64,000 nt of DNA, from the NCBI RefSeq assembly GCF_018070045.1, contig NZ_JAGPYK010000006.1:248001-312000 (forward strand). Reading direction: 5' to 3'. Positions within the stretch are counted from its first letter, which is position 1, and every line of letters starts with the position of its first letter. The stretch is from Micromonospora sp. U21 (GTDB taxonomy: Bacteria > Actinomycetota > Actinomycetes > Mycobacteriales > Micromonosporaceae). This document shows, in pieces, positions 8,527 to 19,403 of this stretch. The notes beneath the pieces are model-generated. The model did not search any database. It saw only the letters and a list, made by a program, of their open reading frames with translations, and was not told the DNA's origin. Made by a program: the position numbers and the translations under genes.

Positions 8527-8760
8527 GGTGGTCCCTCCTGTTCCGGGCGCCGCGACGGCGCCGCTTCACCAGAGACGTCGAAGCCACCCCCCCCCACCCG
8601 GACACGCTACGACCCCCCAACCCCGATCCCCCTCACCACGCGTCGATCATGAAGTTGTTGTCCCGACACGCCGCGCCCCGCCGGGCGGGGGCGGGGGCGT
8701 GGGCGGAAGGCGCGGGGGAGGGGTGAGGGGTGGGTGGTGGGGGATGGTTAACGTGGCGGG
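8527..8760. other. Intergenic stretch with C/G-homopolymer-rich tracts
   Basis: About 230 bp without a gene between divergent transcription units. It has C-rich runs near 8587-8595, a GATCATGAAGTTGTTG motif at 8645-8660 and long purine-rich GGGG/GTGGG tracts at 8690-8745. I recall the ATCATGAAGTTGTTG motif as recurring in Micromonospora intergenic DNA, but this window contains only one copy. The ribosome binding site of the DGPF gene is at the left end. Confidence 0.5.
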
Positions 8761-8970
8761 ATGACGACGATGTGGGTGGTGGTTGGGGTCTTCGCCGCGG
8801 TGGGGGGTGCGGCGTTCGGGGTGGTGGCCTGGCGTGATCGGGCGCGGTTGCGCTCCGCAGACGACGATGCCGCCGGGCGCGACGCCCGGGCCACCCAGCA
8901 GCGGTACGAGGCCGAGCGGCACGCCGAGCAGGGCGACCTGTGGCAGCGGGGCCGCGACAGCACGGGCTGA
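8761..8970 (+). CDS. Small single-pass membrane protein, unknown function
   Basis: A 69-residue protein with one N-terminal hydrophobic segment (VVVGVFAAVGGAAFGVVAW) followed by a charged, Asp/Arg/Glu-rich cytoplasmic tail. There is no recognisable domain. The frame has the strong third-position GC bias expected of coding sequence, which supports it as real. It converges with the neighbouring unknown gene, whose stop is only a few bases away. Confidence 0.6.
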   Translation: MTTMWVVVGVFAAVGGAAFGVVAWRDRARLRSADDDAAGRDARATQQRYEAERHAEQGDLWQRGRDSTG

Positions 8971-8974
8971 CCGT

Positions 8975-9337
8975 TCACTGCCCGTAGGAGAGTCGCAGCC
9001 GGTTGTTGATCAGATAGTTGAGCCGGTGTCGCAGGTACCCGAGGGTGCTCTCGCCCGGCAGCTCCCCGTCGGTGATGAGCGTCCAACGCAGCGCGCAGTC
9101 CTGGCCGGGCGGCCCGGGAGCCAGGTCGAAGCGGATCCGGTCGAGGGGCCGGTGCGGCCACAGCGACGACCAGATCAGCAGCACCGGCGCGTAGCCCGCC
9201 ACCACCCGGGGCGCCACCTCGTCGTCGCGCAGCTCCAGCCAGGGCCGGCTGGCGGCCTCGTACGGGTCGCGTAGCGAGCGCCACACGATGTGCGGCGGGG
9301 CCGGCTGGCTGCGCCGGCGGCTGCCCAGCACGTGCAC
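8975..9337 (-). CDS. Conserved protein of unknown function, possibly SRPBCC-like
   Basis: The GTG at 9337 is chosen because GAGGAGGG lies 5 bases upstream, giving 120 residues. The sequence has a strand-rich core (DRIRFDLAPG, CALRWTLITDG) and a C-terminal helix (GYLRHRLNYLINNRLRLSY) reminiscent of the helix that closes an SRPBCC cavity. I do not recognise a family with certainty. It is monocistronic, with about 210 bp to the divergent metallopeptidase gene. Confidence 0.6.
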   Translation of the reverse strand: MHVLGSRRRSQPAPPHIVWRSLRDPYEAASRPWLELRDDEVAPRVVAGYAPVLLIWSSLWPHRPLDRIRFDLAPGPPGQDCALRWTLITDGELPGESTLGYLRHRLNYLINNRLRLSYGQ

Positions 9338-9548
9338 GACGGCCCTCCTCACCGGACGGCGACATCCGCCCCGGCCCATTGTGGCCGTTCAACGCCGACG
9401 CCGTGAACCGTGCCTGACCCACGCCTGACCGGTGAACAAGCCTGAGCTGTGAACCACCCGGCGGCCACGCACGTGAATGAGGTGGTGGGCATGGCGGCCG
9501 TATCGTCGGGGTACTGCCCAGCTCAGCACGGACGCCAGGGGAGGCACA

Positions 9549-10292
9549 GTGGGGGCACGATCAGGACGTGATGCCCGGGGCCCGCTGGCGGGCCTGCTGA
9601 TCGCCGCGCTGGTGTCGGCCGCGTGCGCCGGCGGCGGGCTGGCCGAGCCGGAGGGTGAGCGGCCGGCACCGAGCCGGTCGGCGGCCTCGCCCGGGCCGAG
9701 CAGCACCCGGGCCGACAGCACCACCAGTGTGGCCGAGTTCGAGCAGGACGTCGCCGACGCCCAGGCAATCGCCGAGCGGTACTGGGCGGCCCGGTTCAAG
9801 GCGTCCGGGCAACGCTTCCAGCCCATCCGGCGGATCACCCCGTACCAGCGGGCGGGAGAAGTGTCCTGCGGCGGCCAGGCGCTGCCGCGCAACAACGCGG
9901 TCTACTGCTCACGGGGAGACTTCATCGCCTACGACATCGCCTGGTCGGTGGCGGCGTTCCGCCAGGTCGGTGACGCGTTCGTGTTCTACCTGCTCGGTCA
10001 CGAGTACGCCCACGGCATCCAGGTGCGGCTCGGCATCAACTACAGCTTCACCATCCAGCAGGAGTTGCAGGCCGACTGCATGGCCGGGGCGTACCTCGGC
10101 GACTCGGTGCGCTCCGGCGACCTGAGCCTGGCCGAGGGTGACCTGGAGGAGTTCCGGGAGGGGGTGGCGGCGGTCGGCGACGACCCGGACCAGCCGTGGT
10201 TCGCCGAGGGTTCGCACGGCACCGCCGAGCAGCGCACCGACTCGTTCTTCCGCGGCTACGAGCGCTCCCTGGAGGCCTGCGACCTGGGCTGA
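9549..10292 (+). CDS. Secreted/lipoprotein neutral zinc metallopeptidase
   Basis: The GTG at 9549 has GGGGAGG just upstream and gives 247 residues. The N-terminus is a signal peptide (RGPLAGLLIAALVSAACAGGG) whose SAAC end is a weak lipobox, so the protein is probably exported and perhaps lipid-anchored. HEYAH at residues 151-155 is the HExxH zinc site, and QQELQADCMAGAYLGD about 20 residues later supplies the third ligand glutamate, the pattern of the putative neutral zinc metallopeptidase (YpfJ-like) family. The substrate is unknown. The upstream 170 bp hold the promoter but no clear operator. Confidence 0.85.
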   Translation: MGARSGRDARGPLAGLLIAALVSAACAGGGLAEPEGERPAPSRSAASPGPSSTRADSTTSVAEFEQDVADAQAIAERYWAARFKASGQRFQPIRRITPYQRAGEVSCGGQALPRNNAVYCSRGDFIAYDIAWSVAAFRQVGDAFVFYLLGHEYAHGIQVRLGINYSFTIQQELQADCMAGAYLGDSVRSGDLSLAEGDLEEFREGVAAVGDDPDQPWFAEGSHGTAEQRTDSFFRGYERSLEACDLG

Positions 10293-10361
10293 CCGGGTTG
10301 CCCGCGTCACCCTGGCGCCCGCCGCCGCCACCGGCGGCGGTGAGCCCTGGCAGGATCGCCG

Positions 10362-11069
10362 GTGTCGGCCACGACCCTGGAGGATCCGCTGAGCAGCCAT
10401 CACCCCGCCGCCGTGCTCTTCGACATGGACGGCACGCTGGTCGACAGCGAGAAGCTGTGGGACGTCGCACTGCAGGAACTCGCGCGGGAGTACGGCGGCG
10501 AGCTCTCCACCGCCGCCCGCCGGTCGATCGTCGGCACCAGCATGGCCGATTCGATGCGCATCCTGCACGACGACCTGGGTCAGCCCGAACGGGACCCGGA
10601 GGCCAGCGCGGCGTGGATCAACGCCCGGATCCTGGAGCTGTTCCGCACCGGGCTGCGCTGGCGTCCGGGAGCGCTCGCGCTGCTGCGCGCGGTCCGGGCG
10701 GCGGGCATCCCCACCGCGCTGGTCACCTCCAGCGGCCGGCCACTGGTCGAGATCGCCCTGGACACCCTCGGGCGGGACAGCTTCGACGCGGTGGTCTGCG
10801 GCGACGAGGTGGTCGCGGCCAAGCCGCACCCGGAGCCGTACCTGACCGCCGCCCGCCTGCTGGGCGTGCCGATCGGCCGCTGCGTGGCGATCGAGGACTC
10901 GCCGACCGGGGTGGCCAGCGCGCTCGCCGCCGGCGCAGCGGTGCTGGCCGTACCCGCGGAGGCCACGCTGCCGAGCACGCCCGGCGTACACCAGCTGGAG
11001 AGCCTGACCGGCGCGGACCTCGAGCTGCTCGCCGCGCTGCTGGTCGACCGGGCCGGCGCGACCGGCTGA
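10362..11069 (+). CDS. HAD-superfamily phosphatase, beta-phosphoglucomutase/CbbY-like
   Basis: A 235-residue hydrolase with HAD motif I FDMDGTLVDSE (residues 20-30), motif II LVTSSGR, the motif III lysine in AAKPHPEPYL, and motif IV IEDSPTGVASALAAG. A helical cap sits between motifs I and II. This set is typical of phosphosugar phosphatases or mutases of the CbbY/PGM-like subgroup. The specific substrate is not evident. A GTG start at 10362 is used. Confidence 0.88.
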   Translation: MSATTLEDPLSSHHPAAVLFDMDGTLVDSEKLWDVALQELAREYGGELSTAARRSIVGTSMADSMRILHDDLGQPERDPEASAAWINARILELFRTGLRWRPGALALLRAVRAAGIPTALVTSSGRPLVEIALDTLGRDSFDAVVCGDEVVAAKPHPEPYLTAARLLGVPIGRCVAIEDSPTGVASALAAGAAVLAVPAEATLPSTPGVHQLESLTGADLELLAALLVDRAGATG

Positions 11070-11085
11070 CCGGGGCCGGCGCGGG

Positions 11086-11463
11086 TCAGGGGCGCTCGGC
11101 GAAGACCGCCGCGACCACCTGGTAGCCGTCGAACGCCCGGGCGGCCCCCGCGTACGCGGCCAGGTGGATGAACAGTTCGACGATCTCCTCCTTGGTCACC
11201 CCGGAGTGCAGGGCGATGCGCAGCTGGCCGCGCAGCGGCTCGTGGGTGCCGAGGGCCGCGGCGATCGCCACCGAGACCAGGCAGCGGCTGCGCAAGTCCA
11301 ACCCCTCCCGGGGCCACGCCTCGCCGAAGGTCTGCACGGTGGCGAAGCGGCGGAAGTCCTGCCCGACGGGCGGCTCACCGTCACCGAGGGGCAGCACGAG
11401 CGGCTGACCGAGCAGCCGCTCGGCGTTGTCCAGTGCCCGCTGGTAGGCATCCTGATCGGTCAT
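11086..11463 (-). CDS. Carboxymuconolactone decarboxylase family protein
   Basis: A 125-residue all-helical protein: PVGQDFRRFATVQTFGEAW, then LRSRCLVSVAIAAALGTHEPL and LRIALHSGVTKEEIVELFIH, the conserved body of the CMD family (AhpD-like fold). It lacks the CxxC pair of peroxidatic AhpD members, so it is closer to the gamma-carboxymuconolactone decarboxylase type. The ATG at 11463 is preceded by AAAGGGG. It lies downstream of the ABC transporter operon but beyond that operon's terminator. Confidence 0.85.
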   Translation of the reverse strand: MTDQDAYQRALDNAERLLGQPLVLPLGDGEPPVGQDFRRFATVQTFGEAWPREGLDLRSRCLVSVAIAAALGTHEPLRGQLRIALHSGVTKEEIVELFIHLAAYAGAARAFDGYQVVAAVFAERP

Positions 11464-11556
11464 GTCACCCCTTTCGGCGCCACCGCCGTCCCGCTCCGGC
11501 ACCGCCATCCTGGCAGCTCGGCGCCGGCACCAGAGGACGATTCGGCGGGCCGACGG

Positions 11557-11596
11557 CACGAGACCCCGGCGCCGCTCGCGGCGCCGGGGTCTCGTG
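11557..11596 (-). terminator. Perfect 18-bp stem hairpin ending the ABC transporter operon
   Basis: Arms 11557-11574 and 11579-11596 are exact reverse complements (CACGAGACCCCGGCGCCG) separated by a 4-base loop. It lies 9 bp downstream of the permease stop codon, as expected for an intrinsic terminator of a high-GC organism lacking a strong U tract. Confidence 0.8.
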
Positions 11597-11604
11597 GTGA
11601 CCGG

Positions 11605-14160
11605 TCAGTCGTGGGCGATCGCGCCCAGGACGTTGATCCGGGCCGCCCGGATCGCCGGGAGCACCGCGGCCACCACCCCGATGATCGCCGCGAGACCGAG
11701 GAAGACACCCATCTGCCCCCACGGCAGGATCAGGTCGGTGATCCCCTCGTCCTTGAGCGCCTCGACCACCGCTGCGCCGAGGCCGGTGCCGACCACCACA
11801 CCGAGCAGCGCGCCGAACACCGAGATCACCACCGCCTCCACGGTGATCATGCCCATGGTCTGCCCGCGGCGCAGGCCGATCGCCCGCAGCAGACCCAACT
11901 CACGGGTCCGCTCCAGCACCGACAGCGCCAGGGTGTTGATGATGCCCAGCACGGCGATCACGATGGCCAGCGCCAGCAGGATCTGGATCATCGTGAGCAG
12001 CCCGTCGAGCTGACTGGTCTGCTGCTTGATGAACGCTTCCCGATCGGCCACCGACACCTCGGGGCTGTCCGCGAGCAGCGTCTCCACCTGCGGCTGCACG
12101 TCGCCGACCCGAGTGCCGGGGGCCAGCTGGATGAAGCCCTGGATGGGCTGCGGGATGGCGAAGTCCTTCGCCGCCGTCACCGGCAGCACCACCGGGTTGG
12201 TCAGCTGGGAGGACTCGTAGATGCCGCTGACCGTGTACGTCCGCGCCTCGCCCCGGGTCAGCTGCACGTTCACCGTCGAGCCCACCGACAGCCCGCGGGA
12301 GGTGGCGGTGTCCGAGCTGACCAGCATCTGGGTCGGGCTGAGCCGGTCGATGTCACCGGCGGTCGGCTTGGCACCGAAGATCTGCCGCAGCGACGCGACG
12401 TCGCTGCTCGCCGCGACCCAGGTGCTCTCGCCGTTGAGCTTGGCCATGTCGCCGTACTCGCCGTCGACCATCTGCACGCCGGGCAGGGCCTTGGCCCGGT
12501 CCAGCACACCCGGGTCGAAGCTCGGCGGCCGCGGGCCGCCCTGCACACCGGAGATCACCAGCTCGGCCTTGATGGTGTCCTCGGCGAGAGCGCTGATGCT
12601 GCCCTTGGCCGAGTCGAGGATCACCGTGACGCCGGTGACCAACGCGATGCCGACCATCAGGGCGGCAGCGGTGATCGCGGTACGGCGCGGGTTGCGTCCC
12701 GAGTTCAGCCGGCCCAGCTTGCCCGGCACCGACCAGGAGAAGATCGCCCCGAGCAGGCTCACCACCGGCCGGCTGATCAGCGGCGTCAGCAGGGCCACGC
12801 CGATGAAGGCGAACAGCACCCCGCCCAGGATGGTGGGCAGCGTCTGGCCACTGGCGTTGCCGCTGAGCCCGAGGAAGAGCAGCACCGCGCCGATGCCGGT
12901 GATCACCGACCCGGCGATGGTGACCTTGGTCAGCGGCCGGTCCGGAGTGGCCACGTCCTGCATGGCGGCGATCGGTGGGATCCGGGACGCCCGCAGCGCC
13001 GGCAGCAGCGCCGCCACCACGGTGATCACCAGGCCGACAGCGAACGAGCCGATCACCGCCGCCGCGGGCACGCCGATCCCGGCCAGGGTGAGCCCACCGG
13101 CCAGCTTGCCGAACAGGAACGCCAGCAGCGCTCCCACCCCGATGCCGGCCGCCAGGCCGAGCACCGAGGCGATCAGCCCGACCGCGATGGCCTCCAGCAC
13201 CACCGAGCCGATGATCTGACGGCCGCTGGCCCCGATGGCCCGCATCAGCGCCAGTTCCCGGGTGCGCTGGGCGACGATGATCGAGAAGGTGTTCAGGATC
13301 AGGAAGGTGCCCACCAGCAGCGCCACCGCGGCGAAGCCGAGCAGGATCTTGTTGAAGAAGGAGAGCCCCTCCTTCAGGCTGGCCGAGGCGTCCGCGGCCA
13401 CCTGCTCGCCGGTCTTCACCTCGTACTCCGCGCCCAGGGTGCGGGCCACGTCGTCGCGCAGCGTCTCGTTGGAGACCCCGTCGGCGGCGCGCACGGTGAT
13501 GCTGCTGAACGCGTCCGGCGCGCCGAGCATCAGCCGCTGCGCCACCGGAGTGGTGAAGAAGACCTCGTTCAACCCGCCGATCGAGTCCCGGTCACCGCTG
13601 TAACCGAGGATGCCGACGAGGGTGAAGTCCCGCTTCTTCGACTCGAACGCGGTGAGCACGCCGACCTTCTGGCCGACCTGCACCTTCGCCGCCGTCGCCA
13701 GCGACTTGTTGATGACGATCTCGTCGTCGGCCTGCGGCCCGCGCCCCTCGCGCAGTTGCAGCAGCTCGCTCTCGCCCGTCCAGTTCTCACCCAACTGCGG
13801 CGGACCGAACGAGGTGACCACCTTGCCGTTGCTGCCGATCACGCGGGCGCCGTCGGCGTTGACGATGCCGGTCGCCGAGGCCACCCCCGGCACCTGCTTC
13901 ACCCGGTCCACCACGGCGGCGGGCACCGGGGTGGCGGTCTGCTCGCCCTCGACCTCGCTGACCTCCACCTTCGGCGTCGCCGCCACGTTCACGTCGATCT
14001 CGGAGAAACCGTCGGCGAAGACCGAGTCGAAGGATCGGCCCAGCGTGTCGGTGAGCACGAAGGCGCCCGAGACGAACATCACTCCGAGCACCACCGCCAA
14101 CCCGGACAGGATCAGCCGGACCTTGCGGGCCAGCAGACTCTTCAGTGTCGCGCGGAACAT
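11605..14160 (-). CDS. ABC transporter permease, FtsX/MacB-like, two FtsX domains
   Basis: An 851-residue membrane protein. An N-terminal helix (IRL-type RLILSGLAVVLGVMFVSGAF) leads into a long extracytoplasmic MacB periplasmic-core-like region. A first FtsX domain near residue 270-390 (LNTFSIIVAQRTRELALMRA) is followed by a second extracytoplasmic region and a second FtsX domain at the C-terminus (NTLALSVLERTRELGLLRA). It works with the ATPase immediately upstream, whose TGA overlaps this ATG by one base. Such type VII exporters move lipids or peptides or act as mechanotransducers; the substrate is unknown. Confidence 0.9.
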   Translation of the reverse strand: MFRATLKSLLARKVRLILSGLAVVLGVMFVSGAFVLTDTLGRSFDSVFADGFSEIDVNVAATPKVEVSEVEGEQTATPVPAAVVDRVKQVPGVASATGIVNADGARVIGSNGKVVTSFGPPQLGENWTGESELLQLREGRGPQADDEIVINKSLATAAKVQVGQKVGVLTAFESKKRDFTLVGILGYSGDRDSIGGLNEVFFTTPVAQRLMLGAPDAFSSITVRAADGVSNETLRDDVARTLGAEYEVKTGEQVAADASASLKEGLSFFNKILLGFAAVALLVGTFLILNTFSIIVAQRTRELALMRAIGASGRQIIGSVVLEAIAVGLIASVLGLAAGIGVGALLAFLFGKLAGGLTLAGIGVPAAAVIGSFAVGLVITVVAALLPALRASRIPPIAAMQDVATPDRPLTKVTIAGSVITGIGAVLLFLGLSGNASGQTLPTILGGVLFAFIGVALLTPLISRPVVSLLGAIFSWSVPGKLGRLNSGRNPRRTAITAAALMVGIALVTGVTVILDSAKGSISALAEDTIKAELVISGVQGGPRPPSFDPGVLDRAKALPGVQMVDGEYGDMAKLNGESTWVAASSDVASLRQIFGAKPTAGDIDRLSPTQMLVSSDTATSRGLSVGSTVNVQLTRGEARTYTVSGIYESSQLTNPVVLPVTAAKDFAIPQPIQGFIQLAPGTRVGDVQPQVETLLADSPEVSVADREAFIKQQTSQLDGLLTMIQILLALAIVIAVLGIINTLALSVLERTRELGLLRAIGLRRGQTMGMITVEAVVISVFGALLGVVVGTGLGAAVVEALKDEGITDLILPWGQMGVFLGLAAIIGVVAAVLPAIRAARINVLGAIAHD

Positions 14161-14927
14161 CAGTTGCCCACCTCGGCCGGAGTGTCCAGCTTCTTCATGG
14201 TGTCCAGCACCGTGTCGGCGGTCGGCTCGATCAGCTCCGAGACGATCTGCCCGTCGGCGAGGAAGACCACCCGGTCGGCGTACGCGGCGGCGGTCGGGTC
14301 GTGGGTGACCATCACGATGGTCTGGCCGTGCTCGCGGACCGAGTTGCGCAGGAAGTTGAGCACCTCCGCGCCGGAGCGGGAGTCCAGGTTGCCGGTCGGC
14401 TCGTCCGCGAAGATCACCTCGGGGCGGGAGACCAACGCCCGCGCGCACGCCACCCGCTGCTGCTGCCCACCGGATAGCTGCGCCGGCCGGTGGTCCAGCC
14501 GGTCCCGCAGGCCGACCGTGTCGATCACCGTGTCGTACCAGGCCGGGTCCGGCTTGCGCCCGGCGATCGACAGCGGCAGCAGGATGTTCTCCTTCGCGGT
14601 CAGCGTGGGCAGCAGGTTGAACTGCTGGAAGATGAAGCCCACCTTGTCCCGGCGCAGCTTCGTCAGCCCGGAGTCGCCCAGCCCGGTGACCGTCGTCTCA
14701 CCGATCGCCACCGTCCCCCGGGTCACCGAGTCCAGGCCGGCCAGGCAGTGCATCAGTGTCGACTTGCCGGAACCCGACGGGCCCATGATCGCGGTGAACT
14801 GGCCGCGTTCGAACTCCGCGCTCACCCCGCGTAGCGCGATGACCTGCGCCTCGCCGCTGCCGTACACCTTCCACACGTCGTTCGCCCGGGCCGCGGCCTG
14901 CGCCTGCTGGCCTACCGTCGCGGTCAC
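14160..14927 (-). CDS. ABC transporter ATP-binding protein (LolD/MacB type)
   Basis: A 255-residue ATPase with Walker A GPSGSGKST at residues 49-57, the Q-loop FIFQQFNLLP, the LSGGQQQR signature, Walker B VIFADEPTG and the switch histidine in VMVTHDP. The GTG at 14927 is preferred (AGAGGTAG just upstream); longer in-frame starts add only unconserved sequence. It energises the two-domain FtsX permease whose gene overlaps its stop. Confidence 0.92.
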   Translation of the reverse strand: MTATVGQQAQAAARANDVWKVYGSGEAQVIALRGVSAEFERGQFTAIMGPSGSGKSTLMHCLAGLDSVTRGTVAIGETTVTGLGDSGLTKLRRDKVGFIFQQFNLLPTLTAKENILLPLSIAGRKPDPAWYDTVIDTVGLRDRLDHRPAQLSGGQQQRVACARALVSRPEVIFADEPTGNLDSRSGAEVLNFLRNSVREHGQTIVMVTHDPTAAAYADRVVFLADGQIVSELIEPTADTVLDTMKKLDTPAEVGN

Positions 14928-15275
14928 GTCATCTACCTCTTCCGTCTCTGCCAATACGCGCCGCCCCCGCTGGTCCGGCACGTCCATCATCGGCGCTGCA
15001 CGCGCCCATCCCGTCCGCCCACGGGGGGATCCGGCGCGGATTTCACGCTGCGGGTGCACCCCCATGCCGGCTCAGGGTTGCCCCTGACCCGACGGCCGAT
15101 CCACGTGTTTCCCGACCGGCGGAAACGCTTCCAGGGCCGGACGCTAGGGGCTGACCCCACGAGAGGGTCAACCGCGCCGAGCCACCTCTGGTCACGGTAG
15201 GTGAGCACGGCAACCGAGCCGTCCCCCCACGGAGGGATCTGTGCGTACGCCGGGTGAGGTAGCGGTAGGGAGGAA
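14928..15275. other. 348-bp intergenic region with ABC operon promoter
   Basis: No gene was found between the ATPase start and the stop of the response-regulator gene, both on the minus strand. It holds a candidate promoter and inverted repeat at 15141-15171, described separately. The rest shows no convincing structure. Confidence 0.6.
15141..15171 (-). promoter_or_regulatory. Candidate promoter with TGACCC-N7-GGGTCA inverted repeat
   Basis: On the minus strand TTGACC (15166-15171) and TAGCGT (15141-15146) form a -35/-10 pair with a 19-base spacer, about 215 bp before the ABC ATPase start. The -35 hexamer overlaps a perfect 6-bp inverted repeat, TGACCC/GGGTCA at 15152-15170. That placement would suit control by the neighbouring NarL-type response regulator, but this is inference. 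Confidence 0.4.
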
Positions 15276-15962
15276 CTACGCCCTGGGACGGACCAGCCCC
15301 GACTCGTACGCCAGCACCACCGCCTGCACCCGGTCGCGCAGCCGCAGCTTGGTCAGCACGTGCCCGACGTGGGTCTTGATGGTGGTCTCGCTGACCGACA
15401 GCACCGCCGCGATCTCGGCGTTCGACAGCCCCCGTGCCACCTGCACCAGGACCTCGCGCTCCCGGTCGGTGAGCGTGCTGAGCTCGGCCGACGGTGTCGC
15501 CGACGGGTCGGGCAGCAGGTCGGCGAAGCGATCCAGCAGCCGCCGCAGGATCCGTGGCGCCACCACCGCGTCTCCGCCGGCCACCGTGCGGATCGCCGCG
15601 ATCAGCTCCTCGGCCGGCACGTCCTTGGCCAGGAACCCGCTGGCGCCGGCGCGCAACGCGCCCACGACGTACTCGTCCAGGTCGAACGTGGTCAGCACCA
15701 GCACCCGCACCGGCAGCCGGGCGTCGACGATCGCCCGGGTCGCGGCGACCCCGTCCATCCGGGGCATCCGGATGTCCATCAGCACGACGTCGGGCAGCAG
15801 CCGGCGGGACAGCTCCACCGCCTCCAGGCCGTCGCCGGCCTCCGCCACCACGTCGAGGTCGCCCTCGGCGCCCAGCACCATCCGGAACCCGGTGCGCAGC
15901 AGCGGTTGGTCGTCGGCGAGCAGGATCCGCACCGGCCGCGCCGAGGCCACCCGATCGGTCAT
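15276..15962 (-). CDS. NarL/LuxR-family response regulator (no adjacent kinase)
   Basis: A 228-residue regulator. The receiver domain has the acidic pair ADDQ at residues 16-19, the phospho-acceptor Asp63 in VVLMDIRMP and the conserved lysine in GFLAKDVPAE. The C-terminal LuxR-type helix-turn-helix is LTDREREVLVQVARGLSNAE through SETTIKTHVGHVLTKL. The ATG at 15962 has GGGAGACG upstream. No histidine kinase lies on either side: the upstream 250 bp are noncoding. It is transcribed towards the ABC transporter and may regulate it. Confidence 0.9.
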   Translation of the reverse strand: MTDRVASARPVRILLADDQPLLRTGFRMVLGAEGDLDVVAEAGDGLEAVELSRRLLPDVVLMDIRMPRMDGVAATRAIVDARLPVRVLVLTTFDLDEYVVGALRAGASGFLAKDVPAEELIAAIRTVAGGDAVVAPRILRRLLDRFADLLPDPSATPSAELSTLTDREREVLVQVARGLSNAEIAAVLSVSETTIKTHVGHVLTKLRLRDRVQAVVLAYESGLVRPRA

Positions 15963-16212
15963 CTCGTCTCCCTGTCCCGCGCCGACGCCGTGCTGCCGCA
16001 CCGGTCATCCTCGCGCACGCCGGCCGGCGCGCCGCGGACCACCGTAGAGGTCGGCCAGCCGCCGCGTCCCGACCGGCGCGGCACCGATCCGGTCGGTTTT
16101 CCGGCCCCGGCGCTGGGAGATCGTCGGCGAGGCCGGGCGCGAGCGGTCAGGAGGCGCCGTGACCGGCGAGAATCGCGGTGACGGGTGTGCGCCTCAACGG
16201 GGCGCCCGGAGG

Positions 16213-17127
16213 TCAGTCGTCGGCGCCCGGCGTCGCCGGGGCGGACCGGGCGTCACGCAGCGGATCGGCGCCGGCCACCGCGACCGGGAACGGCGGCGGC
16301 GTGCCACCGAAACTGGGGCACAGCGCCTGGTGGCTGCACCAGTCGCAGAGACGGCTCGGCCGGGGCCGGAAATCCTGCCTGGCGGTGGCCTGCTCGATCG
16401 CCCGCCACAACGCCACCACCGTGCGCTCGAAGCGGACCAGCTCCTCGGCGTCCGGCGTGTAGTCCAACACCTCGGCGTCGCGCAGGTAGAGCAGCCGCAG
16501 CACCTTGGGCACCACCCCCCGGGTGCGCCACAGCACCAGGGCGTAGAACTTCAGCTGGAACAGCGCCCGCGCCTCGAACGCCTCCCGGGGGGCGCCGCCG
16601 GTCTTGTAGTCGACCACCCGCAGCGCGCCGTCCGGGGCCACGTCGAGCCGGTCGAGGTAACCCCGGATCAGCAGCTCCTCGTCGACAACCGCCGAGATCA
16701 GGCTCTCCCGCTCGGCCGGCTCCAGCCGGGTGGGATCCTCCACCGCGAAGTAGCCCTCCAGCAGCCCGGCGGCGGAGCGCAGGAACTCCACCGGGCCGGC
16801 CGGCTCCGCGCCCTCGAAGATCCCGGCCAGCTCCGGCTGCTCGGTGACCATGCGGTCCCACTGCGGGGCCACCAGGTCACCGGCGGCGGCCGGTGTGCGG
16901 CCCGGGGCGGGAAGGTCGAACAGGCGCTCCAGCACCGCGTGCACCAGGGTGCCCCGCGCCTGCTCGATGGTGGTCCGCTCGGGCAGCCGGTCGATGCTGC
17001 GGAACCGGTAGAGCAGCGGGCAGGTCTTGAAATCCGCCGCCCGCGACGGCGACAGCGAGGCCCGCACCGTCGGCGGCGCCTGCGCCGGGGAGGGGGACTG
17101 GTGGGTGGTGACCGGTTCCGCCGTCAT
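16213..17127 (-). CDS. RecB-like PD-(D/E)XK nuclease with predicted Fe-S cluster
   Basis: A 304-residue nuclease of the AddB/Cas4 type. Near the N-terminus LSPSRAADFKTCPLLYRFR and GTLVHAVLERLF are the CxxxYRF and GTxxHxxLE motifs; RVVDYKTGG carries the catalytic D...K. The C-terminus has LCDWCSHQALCPSF, which with the N-terminal Cys gives the four-cysteine pattern that binds a 4Fe-4S cluster in AddB and Cas4. The role is probably DNA repair. The ATG at 17127 lacks a ribosome binding site and may be leaderless; it is divergent from the site-2 protease gene. Confidence 0.88.
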   Translation of the reverse strand: MTAEPVTTHQSPSPAQAPPTVRASLSPSRAADFKTCPLLYRFRSIDRLPERTTIEQARGTLVHAVLERLFDLPAPGRTPAAAGDLVAPQWDRMVTEQPELAGIFEGAEPAGPVEFLRSAAGLLEGYFAVEDPTRLEPAERESLISAVVDEELLIRGYLDRLDVAPDGALRVVDYKTGGAPREAFEARALFQLKFYALVLWRTRGVVPKVLRLLYLRDAEVLDYTPDAEELVRFERTVVALWRAIEQATARQDFRPRPSRLCDWCSHQALCPSFGGTPPPFPVAVAGADPLRDARSAPATPGADD

Positions 17128-17204
17128 GTCGGCAAAGGTTAGGGCACCGGTGTGACACCGACCGCCACCCGCCCCGGGCACCGCCGGTCCGTAGCATCGT
17201 CCCG

Positions 17205-19357
<2,153 letters not shown>

Positions 19358-19403
19358 CCATCGAGCTGGGCGCCGGCGTCGCCGAGCGGGGGGAGGCGGC
19401 GGC

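Noticed and set aside
8645..8660. GATCATGAAGTTGTTG as an interspersed repeat
   Set aside because: It resembles a motif I recall from Micromonospora, but only one copy is in this window, so it is noted only within the intergenic entry.
11164..15087. A 1307-codon open frame on the plus strand
   Set aside because: It is antisense to the ABC transporter genes; the predicted protein is a His/Asp/Arg-rich artefact of high third-position GC and has no domain.
15963..16212. Search for a histidine kinase upstream of the NarL-type regulator
   Set aside because: The 250 bp contain no kinase motif in any frame; the next gene is the RecB-like nuclease.
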